Positions 42,643 to 50,463 of a stretch of DNA of 64,000 nucleotides are shown here, one piece after another. The position numbers and the translations under genes are program-made. Under the pieces are notes generated by a model. The model had not been told where the DNA came from. It made no database searches and saw only the letters and a list, made by a program, of their open reading frames with translations. This DNA is from Nocardioides solisilvae (GTDB taxonomy: Bacteria > Actinomycetota > Actinomycetes > Propionibacteriales > Nocardioidaceae), in assembly GCF_003194625.1 (NCBI RefSeq), contig NZ_QHKX01000002.1, positions 186,001 through 250,000 on the forward strand, read 5' to 3'. Within the stretch, counting starts at the first letter, position 1. Every line of letters starts with the position of its first letter.

Positions 42643-43533
42643 TCAGACCGCGAGGCGCAGCGCCTCCCAGATCTCGCGGGTCGCGCGGGACCTGTTCAGC
42701 GTGTAGAAGTGCAGCCCCGGCGCGCCGCCGGCCAGGAGCGCGTCGCAGAGCTCGGTCGCGATCCGGATCCCCTCGGCCCGCACGGCCGCCGGGTCCTCGG
42801 CCAGCGGGGCGATCCGCTCCTCGACCTCGGCGGGCATCTCGCGGCCCGACATCTCCACCATCCGGCGCATCGAGCCGAGCCCCAGGATCGGCATGATGCC
42901 CGGGATGATCGGGAAGTCGACGCCGAGGGCACGCGCCCGCTCCACCAGCCCGAAGTAGTCGGAGGCGCGCAGCACCATGTCGGTGATCGCGAACTCCGCG
43001 CCGGCGTCGTACTTGGCCCGGAGCACCCTCGCGTCGGCGTCCAGGCTCTCCGCGTCCCGGTGCCCCTCCGGGAAGGCGGCGACTCCGACGCACAGGTCGG
43101 TCGTCCCCCGCACCAGGGCGACCAGCTCGTCGGCGTGCTCCACCCCGCCCTCGGTCGAGGTCCACGGAGTGCCCGGGCCGGCGGGCGGGTCGCCCCGCAG
43201 CGCGAGCACGTTGCGCACCCCCGCCGCCGCGAGGTCGTCGAGGACCCGGGCGATCTCCGCACGGGTGTGGCCGACGCAGGTGAGGTGCGCCATCGGCAGC
43301 AGGGTGGTCTCGCGGGCCATCCGGCCGGTGATCGCCACGGTCCGGTCGCGGGTCGAGCCCCCGGCGCCGTAGGTGACCGAGACGAAGGTCGGGTTCAGCG
43401 GCTCGAGGTCACGGATCGAGGCCCAGAGCACCTGCTCCCCCTCGGCGTCGCGCGGGGGGAAGAACTCGAACGAGAAGGAGCGCCCCCCGTCGCGCAGGAG
43501 GTCGCCGATCCGGTCGGGGCGGGCTGGAGGCAT
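42643..43533 (-). CDS. metF: methylenetetrahydrofolate reductase
   Basis: FAD enzyme reducing 5,10-methylene- to 5-methyl-tetrahydrofolate for methionine synthesis. The 296-residue TIM barrel shows FSFEFFPPRDAEGEQVLW, FVSVTYGAGGSTRDRTV, HLTCVGHTRAEI, LALRGDPP, VAAFPEGH and IPGIMPILG, the folate and flavin motifs. ATG 43533 has TAGGAT 6 nt upstream. It is divergent from the polyprenyl synthase, as metF-like Rv2172c and idsA2 (Rv2173) are in Mycobacterium. Confidence 0.96.
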   Translation of the reverse strand: MPPARPDRIGDLLRDGGRSFSFEFFPPRDAEGEQVLWASIRDLEPLNPTFVSVTYGAGGSTRDRTVAITGRMARETTLLPMAHLTCVGHTRAEIARVLDDLAAAGVRNVLALRGDPPAGPGTPWTSTEGGVEHADELVALVRGTTDLCVGVAAFPEGHRDAESLDADARVLRAKYDAGAEFAITDMVLRASDYFGLVERARALGVDFPIIPGIMPILGLGSMRRMVEMSGREMPAEVEERIAPLAEDPAAVRAEGIRIATELCDALLAGGAPGLHFYTLNRSRATREIWEALRLAV

Positions 43534-43539
43534 GCCCGG

Positions 43540-43545
43540 ATCCTA
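43540..43545 (-). promoter_or_regulatory. -10 box (TAGGAT), leaderless metF
   Basis: TAGGAT ends 6 nt before ATG 43533. Confidence 0.65.
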
Positions 43546-43583
43546 GGAGGGGACCGAGGCCACGTCCGTGGGCGTCCACTGGC

Positions 43584-43589
43584 TAGTCT
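43584..43589 (+). promoter_or_regulatory. -10 box (TAGTCT), leaderless polyprenyl synthase
   Basis: TAGTCT ends 6 nt before GTG 43596. Confidence 0.65.
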
Positions 43590-43595
43590 GGCCGC

Positions 43596-44699
43596 GTGTC
43601 CCAGCCTTCCGTCCCGACCAGCCAGCCGGAACGACCGCGGGACGGCTGGGACCCGAGCGGCTTCCGGGACGCGGTCCAGCGTGAGCTCGACGTCTTCCTC
43701 GACGCCCAGGAGGAGCGGCTCCGTCCGCTCGGCCCCGACGCCGCCAGGCTGCTGGCCGAGGCGCGGGCGGCCACCGCCGGGGGCAAGCGGTTCCGGGCCG
43801 CCTTCTGCTGGTGGGGCCACCTCGCGGTCGACCCCGCGGCCGGCGACGAGCGGGCCCTGGCCCGGGCCTGCGCCTCGCTGGAGCTGCTGCACGCCAGCGC
43901 CTTGGTCCACGACGACCTGATGGACGCCTCCGACACCCGCCGGGGCCGTCCGGCCACCCACCGCGGCTTCGAGGCCGAGCACCGCGCCGCCGGCTGGGGC
44001 GGCGACCCCGAGCAGTACGGCGCGGCCGCGGCCATCCTGCTCGGCGACCTCATGCTCTCCTGGTCCGACGAGCTCCTCCGGCGCTGCGGCCTCCCCCTGG
44101 AGCGGGTCGTGCCGGCGCTCGAGGTCCTGGACCTCTGCCGCTCCGAGGTCGTGGCGGGCCAGTTCCTCGACGTGTCGGTGCAGGCTCGCGCCCGGGCGGA
44201 CGAGCAGACGGCGATGACGGTGCTGCGCTACAAGTCGGCGAAGTACTCCGTGGAGCGGCCCCTGCACGTCGGTGCGGCGCTGGCGGGGGCGACGCCCGAG
44301 GTGCTGGAACGGCTCACCGCCTTCGGCCTCCCGCTCGGCGAGGCGTTCCAGCTGCGCGACGACGTCCTCGGCGTCTTCGGGGACCCGGACGTCACCGGCA
44401 AGCCCGCCGGCGACGACCTCGTCGAGGGCAAGCGGACCGTGCTGGTCGCCAAGGCGCTGGCCGCCGGCGGCCCGGCCGCCGACGAGCTCGACGCCGCCCT
44501 CGGCACCCCGCTGGACGAGGCCGCCGTGGACCGCCTGCGCACGCTCATCGAGGAGTCGGGCGCCCGGGAGTCGGTCGAGGCGCTCATCGAGCGGCTGGTC
44601 GAGGAGGCCTTGGCCGCCCTCGACGCCACGGGACTCGACCCCTCGGCGTGCGCGGTGCTGCGCGACCTCGCGACCGCCGTCACGCAGCGCTCCGTCTAG
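43596..44699 (+). CDS. trans-polyprenyl diphosphate synthase (GGPP-type)
   Basis: Condenses isopentenyl diphosphate with an allylic diphosphate. The 367-residue protein has both aspartate-rich motifs: SALVHDDLMDASDTRRGRP (first) and LGEAFQLRDDVLGVFGDPD (second), with GGKRFRAAF and KSAKYSVERPL for IPP and diphosphate binding. Residues before the first DDxxD are small or medium (LHAS), so a C20 to longer product is likely but not decided. It corresponds in context to mycobacterial idsA2. GTG 43596 is supported by the promoter. Confidence 0.93.
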   Translation: MSQPSVPTSQPERPRDGWDPSGFRDAVQRELDVFLDAQEERLRPLGPDAARLLAEARAATAGGKRFRAAFCWWGHLAVDPAAGDERALARACASLELLHASALVHDDLMDASDTRRGRPATHRGFEAEHRAAGWGGDPEQYGAAAAILLGDLMLSWSDELLRRCGLPLERVVPALEVLDLCRSEVVAGQFLDVSVQARARADEQTAMTVLRYKSAKYSVERPLHVGAALAGATPEVLERLTAFGLPLGEAFQLRDDVLGVFGDPDVTGKPAGDDLVEGKRTVLVAKALAAGGPAADELDAALGTPLDEAAVDRLRTLIEESGARESVEALIERLVEEALAALDATGLDPSACAVLRDLATAVTQRSV

Positions 44700-44736
44700 G
44701 ACGCGAGCGCCTCGGCGGGCTGCCGGACGGCGGGGG

Positions 44737-45108
44737 TCAGAACGCCATCGCCTGCGCGCGGCGCTTGACCTCGGAGCCGCGGTTCTCCCGCAGCGCGTCG
44801 ATCGGTCGCCCCGGCAGGTCCAGGTCGGTGTGGAGCCACGCGATGCACTCGCGGTCGTCGTACCCGCCGTCGTGCAGGACGGTGAGCAGGCCCGGCAGCC
44901 CCTTGACCACGAGGCCGTCCTGCAGGAAGCCGGCCGGGACCTGTTGGCCGGCACCCGGCCGGGGCACGGCGGCGGCCAGCTCGTGCTCGCGGATCATGGT
45001 GCGCACGCGGCTGACGGAGACCCCGAGGATCTTCGCGGCGGTCGCCCAGTCCACCCACTCGGGCACCAGGGCGTCGAGGTCGGCTTCGGCGAGCGGTACG
45101 TCGTTCAT
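44737..45108 (-). CDS. Rv2175c-like DNA-binding protein (kinase substrate family)
   Basis: A 123-residue winged-helix protein. VDWATAAKILGVSVSRVRTM is the DNA-binding helix-turn-helix, and the C-terminal half (VVKGLPGLLTVLHDGGYDD ... RPIDALRENRGSEVKRRAQAM) matches my memory of M. tuberculosis Rv2175c very closely. Rv2175c is phosphorylated by PknL on an N-terminal threonine. From ATG 45108 this protein starts MNDVPLAEADLDAL and has no threonine before the HTH; ATG 45117 adds none either. It is divergent from the kinase gene, as in Mycobacterium. Confidence 0.92.
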   Translation of the reverse strand: MNDVPLAEADLDALVPEWVDWATAAKILGVSVSRVRTMIREHELAAAVPRPGAGQQVPAGFLQDGLVVKGLPGLLTVLHDGGYDDRECIAWLHTDLDLPGRPIDALRENRGSEVKRRAQAMAF

Positions 45109-45226
45109 GGGGCCCATGCTGCCACCCCGGCGCCACGCCGTGGGACGTGCCACCGGGCACGCTCCCGGCCACGTCCGTACGATGGCGGCAGGCACCCTTC
45201 CCCATCCGGTGACACGGAGGTCCCCC

Positions 45227-47365
45227 GTGCAGGCAGACGAGCGAGCCTCCAGGCGCGCCGCGCAGGCGCCCGCCGACCCCTTGGTCGGGCGGGTGCTGGA
45301 CGGTCGCTACCGCCTGGACCGCCGGATCGCGCGCGGCGGGATGGCGGGCGTCTACGAGGCCCACGACCTGCGGCTGGACCGCACGGTGGCGGTCAAGGTG
45401 ATGCACCCGGGGATGGGTGACGACGAGGCCTTCGCGGCGCGGTTCGTGCGCGAGGCCAGGGCCGCTGCCCGGCTCTCCCACCCGCACGTGGTCGCCGTCC
45501 ACGACCAGGGCGACGACGACGGCACCCTCTTCCTGGCGATGGAGCACGTGCCCGGCCGGACCCTGCGCGACGTGGTCCGGGACGAGGCGCCGCTGCGACC
45601 GGCTCGCGCGCTCGAGCTCCTCGAGCCGGTGCTCTCCGCGCTGGCGGCCGCCCACCGCGCCGGCCTGGTGCACCGCGACGTCAAGCCGGAGAACGTCCTG
45701 ATCGGCGAGCCACGGCCCGGGGAGCCCGAGCAGGTGAAGGTGGCCGACTTCGGCCTGGCCAAGGCGGTCAGCGGCCAGACCCAGCACACCGCCACCGGGG
45801 TCCTGATCGGCACGGTCTCCTACCTCGCGCCCGAGCTGGTCGTGCACGGCGAGGCCGACCCCCGCGCCGACGTGTACGCCGTCGGGGTCGTGCTCCACGA
45901 GCTGCTCACCGGCCACAAGCCGCACGAGGGCGACTCCCCCATCCAGGTCGCCTACAAGCACGTGCACGAGGACGTCCCGCCGCCCTCGGCCCGCGTGCCG
46001 GGGATCCCGTCGTACGTCGACGCGCTCGTCGCCCGCGCCACGGCGCGCGACCGCGACCAGCGGCCCGCCGACGCCGGCGTCCTGCTGCACCAGGTGCACC
46101 GGGTCGCCCAGGCCCTGCGCGAGGGTCTCGCCAGCGACCCCGACCTCGAGGCCGACCTGCGGCCGACCCCCGCCGCCGCGCCTCTCGAGGTGGAGGTCGA
46201 GGCCGACCGGGACGGCTTCGTGGACCTGGTGGAGGACCCGCCGGCCGCGGTCCCCGCGCCCCCGTCGGCGGCGGACGCCGAGGAGCACCACACCCGCCAG
46301 CTCTCGCTCTCCCCGGCCGGGGCCGGCCTCGCCGTCCTCGACGCGGCGCCGACCGCCGGGCCCGTCCCCACCGACGACCCGGTGGTCCCGGCCCGGACCA
46401 CCGACGACGCGGCTGGGGCCTCCCCCATCCCCCGCCTGCCGTCCCCGCGGGCCGACGACCGGCGCGAGGGCGCCCGGCGCCGGCGCTGGCGGGGTCCGGT
46501 CCTCCTGCTGCTCGCCCTGCTCCTGGTGGCCGGGGTCGGCGGTGGCGCCTGGTGGTTCGGCTACGCGCGCTGGACCTCGACCCCCGGGGTGCTGGGCCTC
46601 ACCGAGGCCGAGGCCGTCTCGACCCTGGAGTCGGCCGGGCTCGACGCCGAGGTCGGCGACCCCGCGTTCTCCGAGACCGTGCCGCCCGGGCAGGTCGTCT
46701 CCACCGACCCCGAGCCCGGCGGCCGGGTCCTGGACGGCGGGACGGTCACGCTGGCGCTCTCCCAGGGACCCGAGCGCTACGAGGTGCCCGACCTGGCCGG
46801 GACCCCGCTCGACGCCGCGCAGGACGCGATCCTCGGGACCAACCTCGCCTACGGGGAGCGGGTCGACCGCTGGAGCGAGAACGTGCCCGAGGGGGCCGTC
46901 ATCGGGACCGACCCCGCCGCCGGCACCGTCCTCAAGCCGGGGGCGGCGGTCGACGTCGTGGTGAGCAAGGGCCGCAAGCCCCGCGAGGTCACGGACTGGA
47001 CCGGACAGAGCGCGCAGCGCGCCGTGCAGGCACTGGAGCGCCAGAAGCTCGTGGTCGAGCAGGCCGAGGAGCACAGCGACACGGTGCCCGAGGGGACCGT
47101 GATCAGCCAGGACCCGGCCACGGCGACGCTCTACAAGGGCGACACCGTGCGACTCGTCGTCTCGCTCGGCCCCGAGCTGGTGGAGATGCCCCGGGTCATC
47201 GCCAAGGGCGTGGACGCCGCCCGGCAGGAGCTCGAGGCCCTCGGGTTCGAGGTCCTCGTGGAGGAGTCGGGGCAGTACATCGGCTTGGGCTTCGTGCTGA
47301 CCAGCGATCCCGACACCGGCGAGATGGTGCCCAAGGGGTCGACCGTCACGCTCTACCTCATCTGA
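45227..47365 (+). CDS. PASTA-domain Ser/Thr protein kinase (PknL/PknB type)
   Basis: A 712-residue membrane kinase. The cytoplasmic domain has the glycine loop IARGGMAGVYEAHD, Lys57 in AVKVMHP, HRDVKPENVL (catalytic Asp151), DFGLAKA and the activation-loop TQHTATGVLIGT. An acidic Pro-rich juxtamembrane linker leads to one TM near residues 425-445 and four PASTA repeats outside the cell (openings GVLGLTEAEA, EVPDLAGTPL, EVTDWTGQSA, EMPRVIAKGV). GTG 45227 follows GGAGG. Context matches pknL, but mycobacterial PknL lacks PASTA repeats; the domain layout is that of PknB. Confidence 0.95.
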   Translation: MQADERASRRAAQAPADPLVGRVLDGRYRLDRRIARGGMAGVYEAHDLRLDRTVAVKVMHPGMGDDEAFAARFVREARAAARLSHPHVVAVHDQGDDDGTLFLAMEHVPGRTLRDVVRDEAPLRPARALELLEPVLSALAAAHRAGLVHRDVKPENVLIGEPRPGEPEQVKVADFGLAKAVSGQTQHTATGVLIGTVSYLAPELVVHGEADPRADVYAVGVVLHELLTGHKPHEGDSPIQVAYKHVHEDVPPPSARVPGIPSYVDALVARATARDRDQRPADAGVLLHQVHRVAQALREGLASDPDLEADLRPTPAAAPLEVEVEADRDGFVDLVEDPPAAVPAPPSAADAEEHHTRQLSLSPAGAGLAVLDAAPTAGPVPTDDPVVPARTTDDAAGASPIPRLPSPRADDRREGARRRRWRGPVLLLLALLLVAGVGGGAWWFGYARWTSTPGVLGLTEAEAVSTLESAGLDAEVGDPAFSETVPPGQVVSTDPEPGGRVLDGGTVTLALSQGPERYEVPDLAGTPLDAAQDAILGTNLAYGERVDRWSENVPEGAVIGTDPAAGTVLKPGAAVDVVVSKGRKPREVTDWTGQSAQRAVQALERQKLVVEQAEEHSDTVPEGTVISQDPATATLYKGDTVRLVVSLGPELVEMPRVIAKGVDAARQELEALGFEVLVEESGQYIGLGFVLTSDPDTGEMVPKGSTVTLYLI

Positions 47366-47414
47366 ACCCTCCGGCACGGAGCCACCTGGCCGGCCAGCGG
47401 GCGGTCGCCCGATC

Positions 47415-47420
47415 TAGGCT
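47415..47420 (+). promoter_or_regulatory. -10 box (TAGGCT), leaderless endonuclease IV gene
   Basis: TAGGCT ends 6 nt before ATG 47427. Confidence 0.65.
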
Positions 47421-47426
47421 GGGCCC

Positions 47427-48317
47427 ATGACGCCCGAGCTCCGCAACCCGATCGGCACCCACGTGCAGGTCGGCAAGGGGCTCGCCAGCGGCGCCCTGGC
47501 CAGCGCCCGGGAGCTCGGCCACGAGACCCTCCAGGTCTTCGTCGGCAACCCCCGGGGCTGGGCCCTGTCGGCGGGCGACGCGGGCGAGGACGCGCGCTTC
47601 CGCAGCAGCTGCGAGGAGACCGGGACCCGGAGCTTCATCCACGCGCCCTACCTCGTCAACCTCGGCTCCCCCACCCCCGCGACCTACGAGCGCTCGGTCG
47701 CCGTCGTGGCCCACAACCTCCGCCGCGCCGCCGAGATCGGCGCCGAGGGGGTGGTCGTGCACACCGGCTCGTACGTCGACCCGACCGGCAGCGCTGCCCG
47801 GCTGGAGGCCGCGATGCGCCAGGTCCGCGAGGGACTGCTGCCGATCCTGGAGACGCTCGAGGGCGACGACGCCCCGTGGCTGCTGCTCGAGCCGACCGCC
47901 GGGCAGGGACGCTCGCTCTGCGCCGGGGTCGAGGACCTCGAGCCCTACCTGGCCGCGCTCGACTTCCACCCCCGGGCCGGCATCTGCCTGGACACCTGCC
48001 ACGTCTTCGCCGCGGGCGCCCCCCTGGACGAGCCGGGCGGCGCCACCGCCACCGTCGACCGGATCGTCGAGATCGGCGGGCCCGGCCGGCTCCGGCTGGT
48101 CCACGCCAACGACTCCAAGGACGTCCGCGGGGCCTTCAAGGACCGCCACGAGAAGATCGGCGACGGCCACATCGGGCTCACGGCGTTCTCCGAGCTGTTC
48201 GCCCACCCGGCCACGGCGGGCGTCCCCTTCGTGCTGGAGACCCCCGGCTCCCGGGACGCCGGCGACCCCGACCTGACCGTGCTGCGCAAGCTGCGGGACG
48301 CGGCGTTCCTTGACTGA
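47427..48317 (+). CDS. nfo: deoxyribonuclease IV (AP endonuclease)
   Basis: Zinc-dependent abasic-site endonuclease for base-excision repair. The 296-residue TIM barrel shows IGTHVQVGKGLASGALAS, QVFVGNPRGW, FIHAPYLVNLGSP, GVVVHTGSYVD, LLLEPTAGQG, ICLDTCHVFAAGAP, LVHANDSKD, HEKIGDGHIG and FVLETPG. These supply the His, Glu and Asp ligands of the tri-zinc site. The last eight bases overlap the start of the exporter gene. Confidence 0.95.
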   Translation: MTPELRNPIGTHVQVGKGLASGALASARELGHETLQVFVGNPRGWALSAGDAGEDARFRSSCEETGTRSFIHAPYLVNLGSPTPATYERSVAVVAHNLRRAAEIGAEGVVVHTGSYVDPTGSAARLEAAMRQVREGLLPILETLEGDDAPWLLLEPTAGQGRSLCAGVEDLEPYLAALDFHPRAGICLDTCHVFAAGAPLDEPGGATATVDRIVEIGGPGRLRLVHANDSKDVRGAFKDRHEKIGDGHIGLTAFSELFAHPATAGVPFVLETPGSRDAGDPDLTVLRKLRDAAFLD

Positions 48318-49203
48318 GCGGCGCACGGCGCTGGTCGCCACCGTCGCCCTGCTGGCCATGACGGCCTCGTGGGGCTCGACGTTCTTCCTCATCAAGGACC
48401 TGCTCGACCGCGTCCCGACCCTGGACTTCCTCGCCGTCCGCTTCGCGATCGCGGCCGCCGCGATGCTGCTCGTCGCCCCGCGCGCCGTCGCCCGGCTCTC
48501 GCCCGCGAGCCGTCGGCACGCGCTGGTCCTCGGCCTCCTCTACGGCGCCGCGCAGGTCCTCCAGACCGCCGGGCTCGCGCACACCGCGGCGAGCGTGAGC
48601 GGCTTCATCACCGGGATGTACGTCGTGTGCACCCCGCTCCTGGCCGCGCTGCTGCTCGGCACCCGGATCACCCGGACCACCTGGGCCGCGGTGGCGCTGG
48701 CGACCGGCGGGCTCGCCGTCCTCACGCTCGAGGGGGTGGCGGTCGGCTACGGCGAGGGCATCACGCTCGTCGCCTCCGTCCTCTACGCCCTGCACATCGT
48801 CGGGCTCGGCGCGTGGTCGCGCCCCGAGGAGGCGCTCGGGATGTCGATCCTGCAGCTGCTCGTCATCGCCGGCCTGTGCTTCGTCGCCACCGTCCCCGAC
48901 GGGGTCGTGCTGCCGGCCACGCAGGGCGACTGGCTCTCGCTCGTCTACATGGCGCTGGTCGCGGGGGCCGCGGCGCTCTTCGTCCAGACCTGGGCGCAGG
49001 GGCACCTCCCCCCGACCCGGGCCGCGATCGTCATGAGCATGGAGCCGGTCTTCGCCGCCGGCTTCGCGGTGCTGCTGGGCGGGGAGCAGGTCACCCTCCG
49101 ACTGGTCGCCGGCGGACTCATGGTGCTCACGGCGATGCTCGTGGTCGAGCTGGTACCGCGTCGCCGGGTCGTGGAGGGCGAGGTCCAGCACCTCGTCGTG
49201 TGA
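48310..49203 (+). CDS. EamA/DMT family transporter
   Basis: A 297-residue drug/metabolite-superfamily exporter with about ten membrane helices in two EamA repeats: TASWGSTFFLIKDLLDRVP and FLAVRFAIAAAAMLLV in the first, and ALYALHIVGLGAWS to VMSMEPVFAAGFAVLLGGEQV in the second. The substrate is unknown. The start appears to be TTG 48310, overlapping the nfo stop by 8 bases; the first in-frame ATG would remove the first helix. Confidence 0.88.
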   Translation: MTERRTALVATVALLAMTASWGSTFFLIKDLLDRVPTLDFLAVRFAIAAAAMLLVAPRAVARLSPASRRHALVLGLLYGAAQVLQTAGLAHTAASVSGFITGMYVVCTPLLAALLLGTRITRTTWAAVALATGGLAVLTLEGVAVGYGEGITLVASVLYALHIVGLGAWSRPEEALGMSILQLLVIAGLCFVATVPDGVVLPATQGDWLSLVYMALVAGAAALFVQTWAQGHLPPTRAAIVMSMEPVFAAGFAVLLGGEQVTLRLVAGGLMVLTAMLVVELVPRRRVVEGEVQHLVV

Positions 49204-49255
49204 GGCGCCCGGGTCCACATGGTGGTGACCGGTCGGTGCCGTGGCGCCGGTGGGC

Positions 49256-49261
49256 TACCGT
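49256..49261 (+). promoter_or_regulatory. -10 box (TACCGT) of the aroF leader transcript
   Basis: TACCGT ends 7 nt before GTG 49269, placing the transcription start at the first base of the leader peptide. The leader has no Shine-Dalgarno site, consistent with leaderless translation. Confidence 0.65.
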
Positions 49262-49268
49262 CCTCCGG

Positions 49269-49331
49269 GTGAGGACGACGTATTTCTTCGGACACCTGCC
49301 GGGAGCACCCGCGCAGGGCGTCACGTCGTAG
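49269..49331 (+). CDS. aroF leader peptide (Tyr-Phe-Phe)
   Basis: A 20-residue open frame, GTG to TAG, with consecutive Tyr-Phe-Phe codons at positions 5-7 (MRTTYFFGHLPG at its start). It lies 91 bases before a DAHP synthase, whose pathway makes Tyr and Phe. Hairpins follow it (49315-49339 and 49354-49377). This is the form of a classical transcription-attenuation leader: ribosome stalling at Tyr/Phe codons under starvation would change downstream folding. The aromatic run, start and structure together make chance unlikely. Confidence 0.8.
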   Translation: MRTTYFFGHLPGAPAQGVTS

Positions 49332-49377
49332 TCCGCCCTCGCACCACCACCACCGCCCCCGGCCTCGGCCCGGGGCG
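49315..49377 (+). promoter_or_regulatory. aroF attenuator hairpins
   Basis: Hairpin one, AGGGCG-N13-CGCCCT (49315-49339), straddles the leader stop codon. Hairpin two, CGCCCC ... GGGGCG (49354-49377), is GC-rich and followed by TTCTGCGTCT, a weak T-rich tract; an outer CCACCA/TGGTGG pairing can extend it. The GGGCG of hairpin one could also pair with the CGCCC of hairpin two, giving mutually exclusive folds. Confidence 0.65.
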
Positions 49378-49422
49378 TTCTGCGTCTGGTGGCCGCGGCC
49401 GGCCACACGAAGGAGCAGTCCC

Positions 49423-50463
49423 ATGGTCGTCGTCATGTCCCCCGGTGCCACCGACGAGGAGATCGCGCACGTCGTCGCGCGCGTCGAGAGCGTCGGCGGT
49501 GAGGCGTTCGTCTCCAAGGGGGTCGAGCGCGCCATCATCGGGCTCGTCGGGGACATCGAGTCCTTCCACCACCTCAACCTGAGGGCGCTGCCCGGGGTGG
49601 CCGACGTCCACAGGATCTCCGACCCCTACAAGCTGGTCAGCCTCCAGCACCACCCCCAGCGCTCGACCGTGTGGGTCGGACCGGAGGGCGCCCAGGTGCC
49701 GATCGGACCCGACACGTTCACGTTCATCGCCGGACCCTGCGCCGTCGAGACCGCCGAGCAGACCCTCTCGGCCGCCCGGATGGCGCAGTCGGCGGGTGCG
49801 ACGCTGCTGCGCGGGGGCGCCTACAAGCCGCGCACCTCGCCGTACGCCTTCCAGGGCCTCGGCGAGGAGGGGCTGGAGATTCTCGCCTCGGTCCGCCGGG
49901 CCACCGGCCTGCCGATCGTCACCGAGGTCGTGGACGCGCGCGACGTCGAGGTCGTGGCGCGGCACGCCGACATGCTCCAGATCGGCACCCGCAACATGGC
50001 CAACTTCGGGCTGCTCCAGGCGGTCGGCGAGTCCGGCAAGCCGGTGCTGCTCAAGCGCGGCATGACGGCGACCATCGAGGAGTGGCTGATGGCGGCGGAG
50101 TACATCGCCCAGCGCGGCAACCTCGACATCGTGCTCTGCGAGCGCGGGATCCGCACCTTCGAGCCGGCCACCCGCAACACCCTCGACATCTCCGCGGTGC
50201 CGGTGGTGCAGGCGACCAGCCACCTGCCGATCATCGTCGACCCCTCGCACGCGGGGGGCCGCAAGGACCTGGTGGTCCCGCTGACCCGGGCCGCCATCGG
50301 CGTGGGGGCCGACGGCGTGATCGTCGACGTGCACCCCAACCCCGAGGAGGCGCTCTGCGACGGGCCGCAGGCGCTGCTCGGCAACGAGCTGCGCGAGCTG
50401 GCGCAGGTCGTGCGCCGGCTGCCGCCCGCCGTCGGGCGGGCCGCGGCCACCGTCAGGAGCTGA
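49423..50463 (+). CDS. aroF: 3-deoxy-7-phosphoheptulonate synthase, type I beta
   Basis: First enzyme of the shikimate pathway, joining PEP and erythrose 4-phosphate. The 346-residue protein has an N-terminal ferredoxin-like regulatory domain (residues 1-70, VVVMSPGATDEEIAHVV) and a KDO8P-synthase-like barrel: FIAGPCAVETAEQ, LRGGAYKPRTSPYAFQG, QIGTRNMANFGLL, VLLKRGM, LPIIVDPSHAGGRKD, VDVHPNPEEALCDGPQ. ATG 49423 has AAGGAG at 8 nt. It is preceded by the Tyr-Phe-Phe leader and overlaps the convergent aldolase gene by 11 bases. Confidence 0.96.
   Translation: MVVVMSPGATDEEIAHVVARVESVGGEAFVSKGVERAIIGLVGDIESFHHLNLRALPGVADVHRISDPYKLVSLQHHPQRSTVWVGPEGAQVPIGPDTFTFIAGPCAVETAEQTLSAARMAQSAGATLLRGGAYKPRTSPYAFQGLGEEGLEILASVRRATGLPIVTEVVDARDVEVVARHADMLQIGTRNMANFGLLQAVGESGKPVLLKRGMTATIEEWLMAAEYIAQRGNLDIVLCERGIRTFEPATRNTLDISAVPVVQATSHLPIIVDPSHAGGRKDLVVPLTRAAIGVGADGVIVDVHPNPEEALCDGPQALLGNELRELAQVVRRLPPAVGRAAATVRS

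Noticed and set aside
40664..44699. Carotenoid gene cluster (CrtI-like oxidase plus polyprenyl synthase)
   Set aside because: No phytoene synthase or cyclase is present, and metF and a SIMPL gene intervene on the other strand; context fits idsA2-like housekeeping better.
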